64,000 nt of DNA, taken from Sutterella sp047777475 (GTDB taxonomy: Bacteria; Pseudomonadota; Gammaproteobacteria; Burkholderiales; Burkholderiaceae_F). This document shows, piece by piece, positions 7,855 to 16,669 of this stretch (position 1 is the stretch's first letter; every line of letters starts with the position of its first letter). A program made the position numbers and the translations under genes. Where the stretch lies: the NCBI GenBank assembly GCA_047777475.1, contig JBKEET010000001.1, forward strand, positions 186,001 through 250,000, in the 5' to 3' direction. The notes beneath the pieces were generated by a model. The model did no database searches. It saw only the letters and a list, made by a program, of their open reading frames with translations, and was not told where the DNA came from.

Positions 7855-9203
7855 TTTCCGGCCTCCTTGTTGGAGCTCGTAAGCGTGGAGAGATAGTCGG
7901 CAAGCGCGTCGCGCTCAGCCGGCGGCAGCGGCACCGCCGGCATGTACGTGATCAGGCCGCGGTGCAGGCCCGCGTCGAGGTAGTCGGCGATGAGCTTCTT
8001 GTCGGCGTTGGCCGGGAAGTACTTCGCGATCGGGCGGCGGCCGGAGTTCGAGAGCGAGTGGCAGTTCGAGCAGAGCGTCAGCGCGAGCACGCTGCCCGCC
8101 TCGACGCTGTTCTCGGGCGTCACATGGCGCAGCTGCTCGGGCACGAACGGTGCCGTGGCGAGCACGCCCTTCTTCTCCATGACGGGGAGCTCGCTCACGA
8201 TGCCGAGCGCCGGGACGTCGCGGCCGACCACCTGATTGGCGTAGACGTACTGGCCGGCGATCCAGGGCTTGCGCATGATTTCGCGGGCCGTTTCCTCGGG
8301 GGCGAGGCCGGCGACGAGGACGACGAGCGTCATCACGGCGGCGGCCCAGGTGCGCAGCGCGCCCGGACGGGCGGCGGTGAACGCGAACCAGAGGACGACG
8401 AGCGCGAGCGCGATGAGGATCATGCGGCCCATGTGCGAGAAGCCGACCGAGGAGAGCTGCTCAAGGGCGTTCTCGGGAAGGGTCTTCAGGTACCAGAGCG
8501 AGGCGGCGACGCCGACCGCAAGGCCGATCAGGCCGATCGCGGAGATGACGCGCACGATGACGTTCTTCTCCTCGCCGTCCTTCATGCGGGCGGCGACCAT
8601 GCCGGCCACCACGCCGGTGATCGTCAGCACGAAGCCGAGGCGGGCGATGTCCTGGGCGAACGTGCCCGGGCCGAAGAAGGCGTTAAGGACGCCGCCCTCG
8701 GTGTACCAGGAGGGGTCGCCCGGCCACATCATGAAGTTCAGCACGCCGACGATGACGAGCAGCGTCGCCGTCGAGGAGCACGCGAAGATCACGCTGATGC
8801 GAGTGTGGGTCTTCGCATCGACGCGGCCCGCCAGGTAGACGAGCAGGTAGACGGCGAAGACTTCGATCAGGAAGAACACCCACTCGGTCGCCCACCAGAA
8901 CACGAAGGTGTGGATGAGGGCCGAGATGCCGCGCGGGCTCGCCACGGTGGAGGCGAACCAGATGCCCGGGCCCGTGATGGAGCCCAGCACGTAGCTGAAC
9001 ACCAGCAGGAAGAGGCCGTAGCGGCGGATGAAGTAGAGATACTCGGGCCGGTTCTTGCGGACGGCGCGGTTGGCGAGCCAGCCCATGAGGATGGCGCCGC
9101 CGACGGCCGCGTGCGAGAAGAGGACGTGGATCGTGGCGATGAAGGCGATCACCCAGCTGCTGCCGATGGTCGGGTCAAACCACGTTGGATAGAGTCCCAG
9201 CAT
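7851..9203 (-). CDS. bd-like (CydA-superfamily) membrane oxidase subunit with fused C-terminal cytochrome c domain
   Basis: The start is placed at the ATG at 9203, 10 bases after AGGAG; an in-frame TTG at 9207-9209 is possible. The product is 450 residues. About nine helices occupy residues 1-310. An early helix with paired His (TIHVLFSHAAVGG) and a helix with acidic residues (ATEWVFFLIEVFAVYL) resemble the heme-ligand and proton-path helices of cytochrome bd subunit I. After the last helix comes a periplasmic class I cytochrome c domain with a single heme site (CSNCH, about residue 372) and a later Met (TYMPAVPLP) that could be the axial ligand. Such a fusion suits a bd-like enzyme that takes electrons from cytochrome c instead of quinol. 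First gene of a three-gene operon. Confidence 0.72.
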   Translation of the reverse strand: MLGLYPTWFDPTIGSSWVIAFIATIHVLFSHAAVGGAILMGWLANRAVRKNRPEYLYFIRRYGLFLLVFSYVLGSITGPGIWFASTVASPRGISALIHTFVFWWATEWVFFLIEVFAVYLLVYLAGRVDAKTHTRISVIFACSSTATLLVIVGVLNFMMWPGDPSWYTEGGVLNAFFGPGTFAQDIARLGFVLTITGVVAGMVAARMKDGEEKNVIVRVISAIGLIGLAVGVAASLWYLKTLPENALEQLSSVGFSHMGRMILIALALVVLWFAFTAARPGALRTWAAAVMTLVVLVAGLAPEETAREIMRKPWIAGQYVYANQVVGRDVPALGIVSELPVMEKKGVLATAPFVPEQLRHVTPENSVEAGSVLALTLCSNCHSLSNSGRRPIAKYFPANADKKLIADYLDAGLHRGLITYMPAVPLPPAERDALADYLSTLTSSNKEAGK

Positions 9204-9577
9204 AGTCAATTAACTCCTAGCGCGATCTGCCGGGCCGAAGCCCGGCTTGAGGGATCTGAAAGAGAGTGAATGCCCTAAGGTGTTTGAAAAAAAGCAGAAG
9301 GGCACATTCCGAAGAATATATAAGACTCTGCTCATAAAGGAAAGGCGGCGAACGGCCTAGTCCGTCTGCCGGGGGCGTTTTCGGAAACGCTCGGATGCCG
9401 TGCGTTGCAGGACATTGGGGAGATCTCTTAATGGGAAAAGCTTACTCAAAGATAATTTTTTTATGGCCCCTATCGCCGTTTTCTATTTGACAAAAAAGCG
9501 GAGCCCCCTTTCGAAAGGGAGCTCCGCGGCTTCGGATCAGTCCGCAGCGGGCGGCGGACGCCGCCCGTCACGCGTGA
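9204..9577. other. Intergenic region, promoter side of the bd-like operon
   Basis: No gene is visible in these 374 bases. The right part holds the asparaginase terminator. The middle (about 9255-9480) is AT-richer than the surroundings and presumably contains the bd-like operon promoter. No regulator site is clear enough to name. Confidence 0.5.
9491..9527 (-). terminator. Intrinsic terminator of the asparaginase gene
   Basis: Read leftward, a long stem (GCGGAGC with GCTCCGC, extended by CCCTTT/AAAGGG around a CGAA-type loop) is followed by six T. It lies 50 bases past the asparaginase stop. Confidence 0.85.
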
Positions 9578-10621
9578 TTAGTAAAGATCGAAGTACTTCT
9601 GGACTTCCTGCCAGTCGCTCGTCTTGGTGAGCGAGAGCTGCAGGAGGACGCGGGCCTTCTGCGGGTTGAGCGTGTCGGAGCTCACCCAGTGCATGGCCTT
9701 GTCGTCAACCTCGGCGTCCTTCGTGGTGGCGCCCGTCGGAACGCGGGAGGAGCGGACCACGACGATGCCGTCCTTGGCGGCCTTCTCAAGCACCGGCCAG
9801 ACATCCTTGTGGATGTTGCCGTTGCCGACGCCGGCGCTCACGATGCCCTTGTAGCCGGCCTTGACGAGAGCCTCGGCCTGCACGCCTTCGACGCCGGCGT
9901 GGTTGTAGACGATGCCGACCTTCGGAAGCTTGTCGAGGTTGGTGACGTCAAACGGGGTCTTCGTCGTGTGCGCGCGCAGCGGCACGGACTCATAGGTGAC
10001 CTTGTTGTTGAAGATCACGCCGACCTTGCCGTAGTTGCCGGCCTGGAACGTCTCGGGCTGCACCGTGTTCGTCTTGATGACGTCGCGCGCGCCGATGACG
10101 ATGTTGTCCATCGCCACGACCACGCCCTGCTTGGCGGTGTCGGGGTTCGTCGCGGTCAGCACGGCGTTATAGAGGTTGCGCGGGCCGTCGGCGGAAAGGC
10201 CCGTCGAGGGAAGCATGGCGCCGACCATCACGACCGGCTTGCTGCACTTGTTGGTGAGGTTGAGGAAGTAGGCGGTCTCTTCCATCGTGTCCGTGCCGTG
10301 CGTGATGACGAAGCCGTCATACTTGCTGCAGTCGTTCTTGAGCGTCTTGGCAAGCTTGAGCCACACTTCGTCGCTCATGTCCTGGCTGCCGATCTGCGCG
10401 ACCTGGATCGGGGTCACGTTGGCGATCTTGGCGAGTTCCGGAACGGCGGCGACCAGGTGGTTGGCGCTCACCTTGCCGGCGGTGTAGGCCGAGCCGGTCG
10501 AGGACGTGCCGGCGCCCGCGATCGTGCCGCCCGTCGCCAGGACGGCGATGTTCGGCAGCGCCAGGGCGGCGCCGGAAGCGGCGAGAAGGCCGAGTCCGAA
10601 AAGCGTGTGTTTGATAGACAT
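9578..10621 (-). CDS. ansB: Periplasmic type II L-asparaginase
   Basis: The start is ATG at 10621, with AAGGAG 8 bases upstream; the longer open frame has no support. The product is 347 residues with a Sec signal cleaved before LPNIAVLATGG, the same mature N terminus as E. coli AnsB. The first catalytic Thr is Thr33 (mature Thr12, in ATGGTIAG) and the second Thr-Asp pair lies in THGTDTMEET. It hydrolyses asparagine to aspartate and ammonia. In anaerobes the aspartate can be turned into fumarate for respiration, which suits a window full of respiratory reductases and C4-dicarboxylate carriers. It stands alone with its own terminator. Confidence 0.97.
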   Translation of the reverse strand: MSIKHTLFGLGLLAASGAALALPNIAVLATGGTIAGAGTSSTGSAYTAGKVSANHLVAAVPELAKIANVTPIQVAQIGSQDMSDEVWLKLAKTLKNDCSKYDGFVITHGTDTMEETAYFLNLTNKCSKPVVMVGAMLPSTGLSADGPRNLYNAVLTATNPDTAKQGVVVAMDNIVIGARDVIKTNTVQPETFQAGNYGKVGVIFNNKVTYESVPLRAHTTKTPFDVTNLDKLPKVGIVYNHAGVEGVQAEALVKAGYKGIVSAGVGNGNIHKDVWPVLEKAAKDGIVVVRSSRVPTGATTKDAEVDDKAMHWVSSDTLNPQKARVLLQLSLTKTSDWQEVQKYFDLY

Positions 10622-10842
10622 GCGATAGCTCCTTCTAAAGGGAACTGCCCGGCGTTGCCCGGGCACAGGGAATCTGCAGGACGGCATCAGCCGCGCGCGC
10701 CGGCGAAAACGCCCGTTTCCGCCTGGTCTTGGCGCTGCGCGGTCCCTTTGGGCCGCTGCAGAGAACCACTTTATCAGACGGGGCGGCGCGTTGAAAGCGC
10801 CCTAATTGCAGGCGATTGATCAAACTGGCATGGTCCGCGAAA

Positions 10843-10859
10843 ATTAGGATTACCCTAAT
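10843..10859. promoter_or_regulatory. Inverted repeat, possible operator
   Basis: Perfect 6-bp arms ATTAGG and CCTAAT separated by 5 bases, in the regulatory gap between ansB and argG. It has no following T run, so it is more likely a protein site than a terminator. Confidence 0.4.
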
Positions 10860-10875
10860 GGGAAAAAGCGCCGCG

Positions 10876-10895
10876 GCGTGCTAAATTCAGCACGC
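10876..10895. promoter_or_regulatory. Inverted repeat, possible operator
   Basis: Perfect 7-bp arms GCGTGCT and AGCACGC separated by AAATTC. A third copy of the half-site (GTGCT) follows directly. It lies 16 bases from the neighbouring inverted repeat; the binding protein is unknown. Confidence 0.4.
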
Positions 10896-11173
10896 GTGCT
10901 GTATGCGCTCGCCGCCGGACCCGCAAAAGCGGCTGGCTTCGCCCGAATGTCATTTTAATTCGGCCGAAAAAGCGCTAATGTCGACCAAATGTCTGACGCA
11001 GGCCATTTTATCTAGGCATTTTTGCCGATTGCCTTTGCGCTTCCCTCAGAAAAGCCGAAATTAACGCTCGGCGGCTTCCGCTCCAGCCTTCGCCGAGAGG
11101 ATAATCTTCCCCCGAATCAGGCCCCAGGTTGCTGGGTTAACAACAACGTCTATTTCTATTTGGTTTATCTGCT

Positions 11174-12514
11174 ATGTCTCAGACGATTCTTCAGAGTGTT
11201 CCGGTCGGTCAGAAAGTCGGCATCGCCTTTTCGGGCGGCCTCGACACAAGCACGGCTCTTCGCTGGATGAAGACCAAGGGCGCTCTTCCGTATGCCTACA
11301 CGGCCAACCTCGGCCAGCCGGACGAAAGCGACTACGAGGCCATCCCGCGCCGCGCCATGGAGTACGGCGCTGAGAACGCGCGCCTGATCGACTGCCGCGA
11401 GCAGCTCGTCAACGAAGGCATCGCCGCCATCCAGTCGGGCGCCTTCCACATCTCGACGGGCGGCCAGTACTACTTCAACACGACCCCGATCGGCCGCGCC
11501 GTGACGGGCACGATGCTCGTCGCCGCGATGCGCGACGACGGCGTCAACATCTGGGGCGACGGCTCGACCTACAAGGGCAACGACATCGAGCGCTTCTACC
11601 GCTACGGCCTGCTTGCCAATCCCAACCTGAAGATTTACAAGCCCTGGCTCGACGTCCAGTTCATCAAGGAGCTCGGCGGCCGCGCCGAGATGTCCGCCTT
11701 CCTCAAGAAGGAGGGCTTCAACTACCGCATGAGCGCCGAGAAGGCCTATTCGACCGACTCGAACATGCTCGGCGCCACCCATGAGGCCAAGGACCTCGAG
11801 AAGCTCTCGACGAGCATGAAGATCGTCGAGCCGATCATGGGCGTCGCCTTCTGGGACCCGAGCGTCAAGATCGAGCCCGAGGTCGTCACGGTCGAATTCA
11901 AGGAAGGCGTGCCGGTTGCGCTCAACGGCAAGAAGTTCGGCACGCTCGTTGACCTCATGCTCGAGGCGAACCGCATCGGCGGCCGCCACGGCCTGGGCAT
12001 GTCCGACCAGATCGAGAACCGCATCATCGAGGCGAAGTCCCGCGGCGTTTACGAGGCCCCGGGCATGGCGCTGCTCTTCATCGCCTACGAGCGCCTCGTC
12101 TCCGGCATCCACAACGAGGACACGATCGAGGAGTACCGCATCGGCGGCCTCAAGCTCGGCCGCCTGCTCTACCAGGGCCGCTGGTTCGACAGCCAGGCGC
12201 TGATGCTCCGCGAGAGCGCCATGCGCTGGGTCGCGCGCGCCATCACGGGCGAGGTGAAGCTCGAGCTGCGCCGCGGCAACGACTACACGATCCTCGACAC
12301 GAAGAGCCCGAACCTCACCTACGAGCCGAGCCGCCTCACGATGGAGAAGGGCGATTCGATGTTCACGGCCGTCGACCGCATCGGCCAGCTCACGATGCGC
12401 AACCTCGACATCACCGACACCCGCGCCAAGCTCGGCATCTACTCGAAGGCCGGCCTGCTGCAGAACACCGAGGGCGCCATGGCCCCGCTGCTCGGCAAGT
12501 CCGACAAGGAATAA
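11174..12514 (+). CDS. argG: Argininosuccinate synthase
   Basis: A 446-residue cytoplasmic enzyme joining citrulline and aspartate with ATP to make argininosuccinate in arginine synthesis. The ATP-pyrophosphatase loop is at the N terminus (AFSGGLDTSTAL), and the length and sequence match the longer E. coli-type ArgG (447 residues) rather than the shorter ~400-residue form. It is a single-gene unit ending at a terminator. True argH is not in the window; the ArgH-family protein at 34329 is a divergent paralogue. Confidence 0.97.
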   Translation: MSQTILQSVPVGQKVGIAFSGGLDTSTALRWMKTKGALPYAYTANLGQPDESDYEAIPRRAMEYGAENARLIDCREQLVNEGIAAIQSGAFHISTGGQYYFNTTPIGRAVTGTMLVAAMRDDGVNIWGDGSTYKGNDIERFYRYGLLANPNLKIYKPWLDVQFIKELGGRAEMSAFLKKEGFNYRMSAEKAYSTDSNMLGATHEAKDLEKLSTSMKIVEPIMGVAFWDPSVKIEPEVVTVEFKEGVPVALNGKKFGTLVDLMLEANRIGGRHGLGMSDQIENRIIEAKSRGVYEAPGMALLFIAYERLVSGIHNEDTIEEYRIGGLKLGRLLYQGRWFDSQALMLRESAMRWVARAITGEVKLELRRGNDYTILDTKSPNLTYEPSRLTMEKGDSMFTAVDRIGQLTMRNLDITDTRAKLGIYSKAGLLQNTEGAMAPLLGKSDKE

Positions 12515-12526
12515 AAAGAGCGCTCC

Positions 12527-12562
12527 GCGGGGGTTCCGCCTTCGGAAGCCGCCCGCTTTTTC
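12527..12562 (+). terminator. Terminator after argG
   Basis: An imperfect GC-rich hairpin (GCGGGGGTTCC against GGAAGCCGCCCGC) is followed by five T, 12 bases past the argG stop. Confidence 0.7.
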
Positions 12563-12671
12563 CTCCCCCGGAAAAGGCGGGCTTCTTGTTGCGCGGCGGG
12601 CAGCTTTTTATAAACTGCTTATATAATCCGCCCGAACATACCTTGGATCTGCTTATTTGGAACGAAGCGTC

Positions 12672-13700
12672 ATGCCTCAGGAACAGCAAAAAATTCGGGA
12701 GTCCGACTCGGAATTCCTGAGCCACGAGCGCGGCGACAGCGCTTGGGAGCACAACGCCGAGAAGACGCGCACGAGCGTGCTCGGCTTTGCGGTCGCGCTC
12801 ACCTTTTCGTTTTCCGCGATCGAGCTCGTGGGCGGCCTGATCGGCAACTCGCTCGCGCTGATCGGCGACGCGGGCCACATGGTGACCGACTCGGCGAGCC
12901 TGCTCTTCGCGCTCATCGCGAACCGCCTCGCCGCCAAGGGCGCCGACGCGGGCCACTCCTTCGGGCACGGCCGCTACGAGGTGCTCGCCGCCTTCATCAA
13001 CGGCCTCGTCATGCTCGGCGTCGTGGTGCTCATCTTCAAGGAAGCCGTGACGCGCATCCTCACGCCCGAGCCCGTCTCGGGCCTTTCGGTGATGACGATC
13101 GCCGCCGTCGGCCTCGTCATCAACGTGCTCGTCGCCTGGTCGCTCTCGCGCGATAAGAAGAACCTCAACACGCGCGCGGCGCTCATCCACGTGATGGGCG
13201 ACCTGCTCGGGTCGGTCGCCGCGATCGTTGCGGGCCTCGTCATCGCGCTCGGCGGCCCGACCGTCGTCGACCCGATCCTCTCGATGTTCGTGTGCGCGCT
13301 GCTGCTGCGCGCGACCTTCAACGTGCTGCGCGACTCCTCGCGCGTGCTGCTCGACGCCGTGCCCGAGGGCCTCAACTACTTCGAGCTCGGGCGCCGCATC
13401 GAGGCGATCCCGGGCGTCAACCGCGTGCACGACCTGCACATCTGGACGATGGCCCCGAGCCACGCGGCCGTGGCCTGCCACGTGCACATCGAAAGCCCCG
13501 AGTGCTGGCCAAAGATCCTCGACGCGCTGCGCAGCATGCTGCACGCCGAGTACAAGATCGACCACGTGACCGTGCAGCCCGAGTGGGACTTCAAGGGCGA
13601 CGACAATGCCTGCGAGGTCTGCCGCCAGGGCTTCTGCACGCCGCTGCCGCACGACGGCGGCATCAAGGATGGAGCCAAAGACGGCGCCAAGGCCGGCTGA
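12672..13700 (+). CDS. Cation diffusion facilitator (CzcD/ZnT-like metal exporter)
   Basis: The start is taken at the ATG at 12672; an upstream in-frame TTG (12657) is possible and neither has a strong ribosome site. The product is 342 residues with six membrane helices and a cytoplasmic C-terminal domain. The metal site of the family is visible twice as HxxxD: GDAGHMVTD in helix 2 and LIHVMGDLLGS in helix 5, the pattern of Zn/Cd/Co exporters. Unusually, after the normal CDF domain the protein ends in a Cys-rich stretch (CEVCRQGFC) and a short Lys/Asp tail, which could bind metal. Single gene with its own terminator. Confidence 0.93.
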   Translation: MPQEQQKIRESDSEFLSHERGDSAWEHNAEKTRTSVLGFAVALTFSFSAIELVGGLIGNSLALIGDAGHMVTDSASLLFALIANRLAAKGADAGHSFGHGRYEVLAAFINGLVMLGVVVLIFKEAVTRILTPEPVSGLSVMTIAAVGLVINVLVAWSLSRDKKNLNTRAALIHVMGDLLGSVAAIVAGLVIALGGPTVVDPILSMFVCALLLRATFNVLRDSSRVLLDAVPEGLNYFELGRRIEAIPGVNRVHDLHIWTMAPSHAAVACHVHIESPECWPKILDALRSMLHAEYKIDHVTVQPEWDFKGDDNACEVCRQGFCTPLPHDGGIKDGAKDGAKAG

Positions 13701-13730
13701 AAGCCGCGCCCGGAGCAGGGTTAACGGCCG

Positions 13731-13762
13731 AACCCGCCTTCGCCGCAGAAGGCGGGTTTTTC
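13731..13762 (+). terminator. Terminator after the CDF gene
   Basis: A perfect 11-bp stem (AACCCGCCTTC with GAAGGCGGGTT) ends in a T run. It separates the exporter from pyrG. Confidence 0.88.
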
Positions 13763-13875
13763 GTCCCTCTTTACGATTGTCAAAGGGGCTGCGTTCCTCT
13801 GTTGGAGAGAAAAACCTTTCACGATATAATCACGGTTTAAGTTTTCAGCAACCTCCTTGCGCGGGGCTCTTCTCA

Positions 13876-15582
13876 ATGACCAAGTACGTATTCGTGACCG
13901 GCGGCGTTGTCTCCTCTTTGGGTAAAGGCATCGCCGCCGCTTCTTTGGCGGCTATCCTTGAATCTCGCGGTCTGAAAGTGACCATGATCAAGCTCGATCC
14001 CTACATCAACGTGGATCCGGGCACGATGTCGCCCTTCCAGCACGGCGAAGTCTTCGTGACCGAAGACGGCGCCGAGACCGACCTTGACCTCGGCCACTAC
14101 GAGCGCTTCATCTCCTCGAAGATGCACAAGCCGAACAACTTCACTTCCGGCCAGATCTACGAGAGCGTACTGCACAAGGAGCGCCGCGGCGAGTACCTCG
14201 GCAAGACCGTCCAGGTCATTCCGCACATCACCAACGAAATCCAGGAATTCATCCAGCGCGGCGTCGCCTCCGCCTACGACGGCAAGCCCGACGTGGCGGT
14301 GATCGAGATCGGCGGCACGGTGGGCGACATCGAGTCGCTGCCCTTCGTCGAGGCGGTCCGCCAGATGTCGTTCCGCGTCGGCCGCAACAACACGTGCTTC
14401 ATCCACCTCACGCTCTGCCCGTGGATCGCTTCCGCCGGCGAGCTCAAGACGAAGCCCACGCAGCACTCCGTGCAGAAGCTGCGCGAGGAGGGCGTTTACC
14501 CCGACCTCGTGCTCTGCCGCGCCGAGCGCATGATCCCCGAGAACGAGCGCGCCAAGATCTCGCTCTTCTCGAACGTCCCGATGAACTGCGTGATCAGCGT
14601 CGCCGACGCTCCCACGATTTACGAAGTGCCGCTGATGCTGCACGCGCAGCACCTCGACGACATCGTCTGCGACAAGCTCGGCCTCAAGACCAAGCCCGCC
14701 GACCTCTCCATCTGGGAGAAGATCGTCGACCGCGTCAAGCACCCGAAGCGCGAGGTGACGGTCGCCATGGTCGGCAAGTACGTCGACTACGCCGACAGCT
14801 ACAAGTCGCTCAACGAGGCGCTCATCCACGCCGGCATCCACACCGAGACCAAGGTCCGCATCCGCTACGTCGACGCCTCGGAGCTCGAAGAGGGCGCCGA
14901 CCCGAAGGTGCTCTTCGAGGGCGTCGATGCGATCCTCGTGCCGGGCGGCTTCGGCAAGCGCGGCACCGAGGGCATGATCAAGGCGATCGAGTACGCCCGC
15001 GAGAACGGCGTCCCGTTCCTCGGCATCTGCCTCGGCATGCAGCTCGCGATCATCGAGTTCGCGCGCCACGTCTGCGGCCTGGGCGGCGCGAACTCCACCG
15101 AGCTCGACCCCGACACGCCGCATCCCGTCGTCGGCCTCATCACCGAATGGAAGGACCGCACGGGCACGGTGCAAAAGCGCGACGAATCGTCCGACCTCGG
15201 CGGCACGATGCGCCTCGGGCGCCAGGAAGTGCCGGTCGACAAGGGCACGCTCGCCTACAAGATCTACGGCCCGGTCGTCGCGGAGCGCCACCGCCACCGC
15301 TACGAGGTGAACAACGCCTACGTCGCGCAGTTTCAGGACAAGGGCCTGGTGATTTCGGCGCGCACGCCGACCGAGAACCTCCCCGAGATGATGGAGCTGC
15401 CCGCGCACCCCTTCTTCTTCGGCGTGCAGTTCCACCCCGAGTTCACCTCGAACCCGCGCACCGGCCACCCGCTCTTCACCGCCTACATCAAGGCGGCCAT
15501 TGCTTACGCCAAGGCGCACGGCAGGGCCAAGGACCTGAAGGCGAAGGACGAAAAGGCCAAGGACAAGGCCGCCGCCCGCTGA
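13876..15582 (+). CDS. pyrG: CTP synthase
   Basis: The start ATG at 13876 begins MTKYVFVTGGVVSSLGKG, the universal CTP synthase N terminus; the frame is open further upstream without support. The product is 568 residues: synthase domain (about 1-270) and class I glutamine amidotransferase domain (about 295-545, nucleophile Cys in LGICLGMQLA and the FHPEF His-Glu pair). It makes CTP from UTP, ATP and glutamine. The last ~25 residues are a Lys/Asp/Ala-rich tail beyond the usual ~545-residue length. The order pyrG-kdsA-eno-ftsB is typical of Betaproteobacteria. Confidence 0.97.
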   Translation: MTKYVFVTGGVVSSLGKGIAAASLAAILESRGLKVTMIKLDPYINVDPGTMSPFQHGEVFVTEDGAETDLDLGHYERFISSKMHKPNNFTSGQIYESVLHKERRGEYLGKTVQVIPHITNEIQEFIQRGVASAYDGKPDVAVIEIGGTVGDIESLPFVEAVRQMSFRVGRNNTCFIHLTLCPWIASAGELKTKPTQHSVQKLREEGVYPDLVLCRAERMIPENERAKISLFSNVPMNCVISVADAPTIYEVPLMLHAQHLDDIVCDKLGLKTKPADLSIWEKIVDRVKHPKREVTVAMVGKYVDYADSYKSLNEALIHAGIHTETKVRIRYVDASELEEGADPKVLFEGVDAILVPGGFGKRGTEGMIKAIEYARENGVPFLGICLGMQLAIIEFARHVCGLGGANSTELDPDTPHPVVGLITEWKDRTGTVQKRDESSDLGGTMRLGRQEVPVDKGTLAYKIYGPVVAERHRHRYEVNNAYVAQFQDKGLVISARTPTENLPEMMELPAHPFFFGVQFHPEFTSNPRTGHPLFTAYIKAAIAYAKAHGRAKDLKAKDEKAKDKAAAR

Positions 15583-15616
15583 TATAAGCGGCGCGCCGGT
15601 TCCGGACCATGAAAGA

Positions 15617-15662
15617 AAGGCAGCGCTTCCGAGCCGAAAGCTTCGGAGGCCTGCCTTTTTTC
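15617..15662 (+). terminator. Terminator after pyrG
   Basis: A long interrupted stem (AAAGGCAG at the base with CTGCCTTT, inner TTCCGA/TCGGAG) runs into six T. It implies kdsA has its own promoter in the ~65 bases before its start. Confidence 0.8.
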
Positions 15663-15728
15663 GTGAACCTGCTATAAAGCAGTGTTCACTCATAACAGCA
15701 AACGCATTTTTCGCGAGGAAACGACAGC

Positions 15729-16583
15729 ATGAAACTCTGCGGCTACGACGTCGGCCTTGACCGGCCGTTCTTCCTTATCGCCGGACCCTGCGTGATCGAG
15801 GGCGAGCAGATGGCGCTCGACATCGCCGCCGAAATGAAGGCGATCACGGCCGACCTCGGCATCCCCTACATCTTCAAGGCGAGCTTCGACAAGGCGAACC
15901 GCACCTCGGGCCATTCGTTCCGCGGCCCGGGCATGAAGGAGGGGCTCCGCATCCTCGCCAAGGTGCGCGAGGAGATCGGCGTGCCGGTCTTGACCGACGT
16001 GCACACCGAGGCGGAAGTGCCCGCCGTCGCCGAAGTGGTCGACGTGCTGCAGACGCCCGCCTTCCTCTGCCGCCAGACCGACTTCATCCGCGCCTGCGCG
16101 AAGTCGGGCAAGCCCGTCAACATCAAGAAGGGTCAGTTCCTCGCCCCGGGCGACATGGTCAACGTCGTCCAGAAGGCGCGCGAGGCGGCCGAGGAGGCCG
16201 GGCTCGACCCCGACCGCTTCACGGTCTGCGAGCGCGGCGCGTCGTTCGGGTACGGCAACCTCGTCTCCGACATGAGGAGCCTCGCGATCATGCGCGGCAC
16301 GGGTGCGCCCGTGGTGTTCGACGCCACGCACTCGGTGCAGCTCCCGGGCGGCAACGGCACGAGCTCGGGCGGCCAGCGCCAGTTCGTCCCGGTGCTCGCG
16401 CGCGCCGCGACGGCGGCGGGCGTCGCCGGCCTCTTCATGGAAACGCATCCCAATCCCGCTCTCGCCAAGAGCGACGGCCCCAACGCCGTGCCGCTCGGCC
16501 GCATGAGGGAGCTTCTCGAGAGCCTCGTCGCGATCGACCGCGTCGTAAAGTCCCGGCCGTTCTTGGAAGAGAGTTTCGAATAA
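15729..16583 (+). CDS. kdsA: 3-deoxy-D-manno-octulosonate-8-phosphate synthase
   Basis: A 284-residue cytoplasmic enzyme condensing arabinose-5-phosphate with phosphoenolpyruvate, the first committed step to Kdo of lipopolysaccharide. Family motifs are clear: LIAGPCVIEG at the N terminus, FKASFDKANRTS, DVHTEAEV and the FDATHSVQLPGG region. A GAGGAAA ribosome site precedes the ATG. It supports a Gram-negative host. It sits between pyrG and eno; its PEP substrate is the eno product. Confidence 0.97.
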   Translation: MKLCGYDVGLDRPFFLIAGPCVIEGEQMALDIAAEMKAITADLGIPYIFKASFDKANRTSGHSFRGPGMKEGLRILAKVREEIGVPVLTDVHTEAEVPAVAEVVDVLQTPAFLCRQTDFIRACAKSGKPVNIKKGQFLAPGDMVNVVQKAREAAEEAGLDPDRFTVCERGASFGYGNLVSDMRSLAIMRGTGAPVVFDATHSVQLPGGNGTSSGGQRQFVPVLARAATAAGVAGLFMETHPNPALAKSDGPNAVPLGRMRELLESLVAIDRVVKSRPFLEESFE

Positions 16584-16669
16584 ATTAAAATTACCCGCAA
16601 ACTGGCCTGCAGGGCGCCCGGGAAGCTCCTTTCCCGGGAGCGGCGGCCGCTAAATCGTAAGGACACAAG

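Larger units (their letters stand above)
10622..11173. other. Divergent ansB-argG intergenic region
   Basis: These 552 bases separate two divergent genes and contain no credible gene. Two inverted repeats lie close together near the middle (10843-10859 and 10876-10895). Promoters for both genes should be here, but I cannot assign -10/-35 boxes securely and see no clear ArgR box. Confidence 0.5.

Noticed and set aside
10811..10822. TTGATCAA near the ansB start, considered as an FNR site
   Set aside because: The FNR consensus needs four bases between the half-sites; here there are none.
13873..15693. Long open frame antisense to pyrG
   Set aside because: High GC leaves long open frames opposite real genes. 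This one has His/Asp/Val-rich translation with no family likeness and lies wholly against pyrG.
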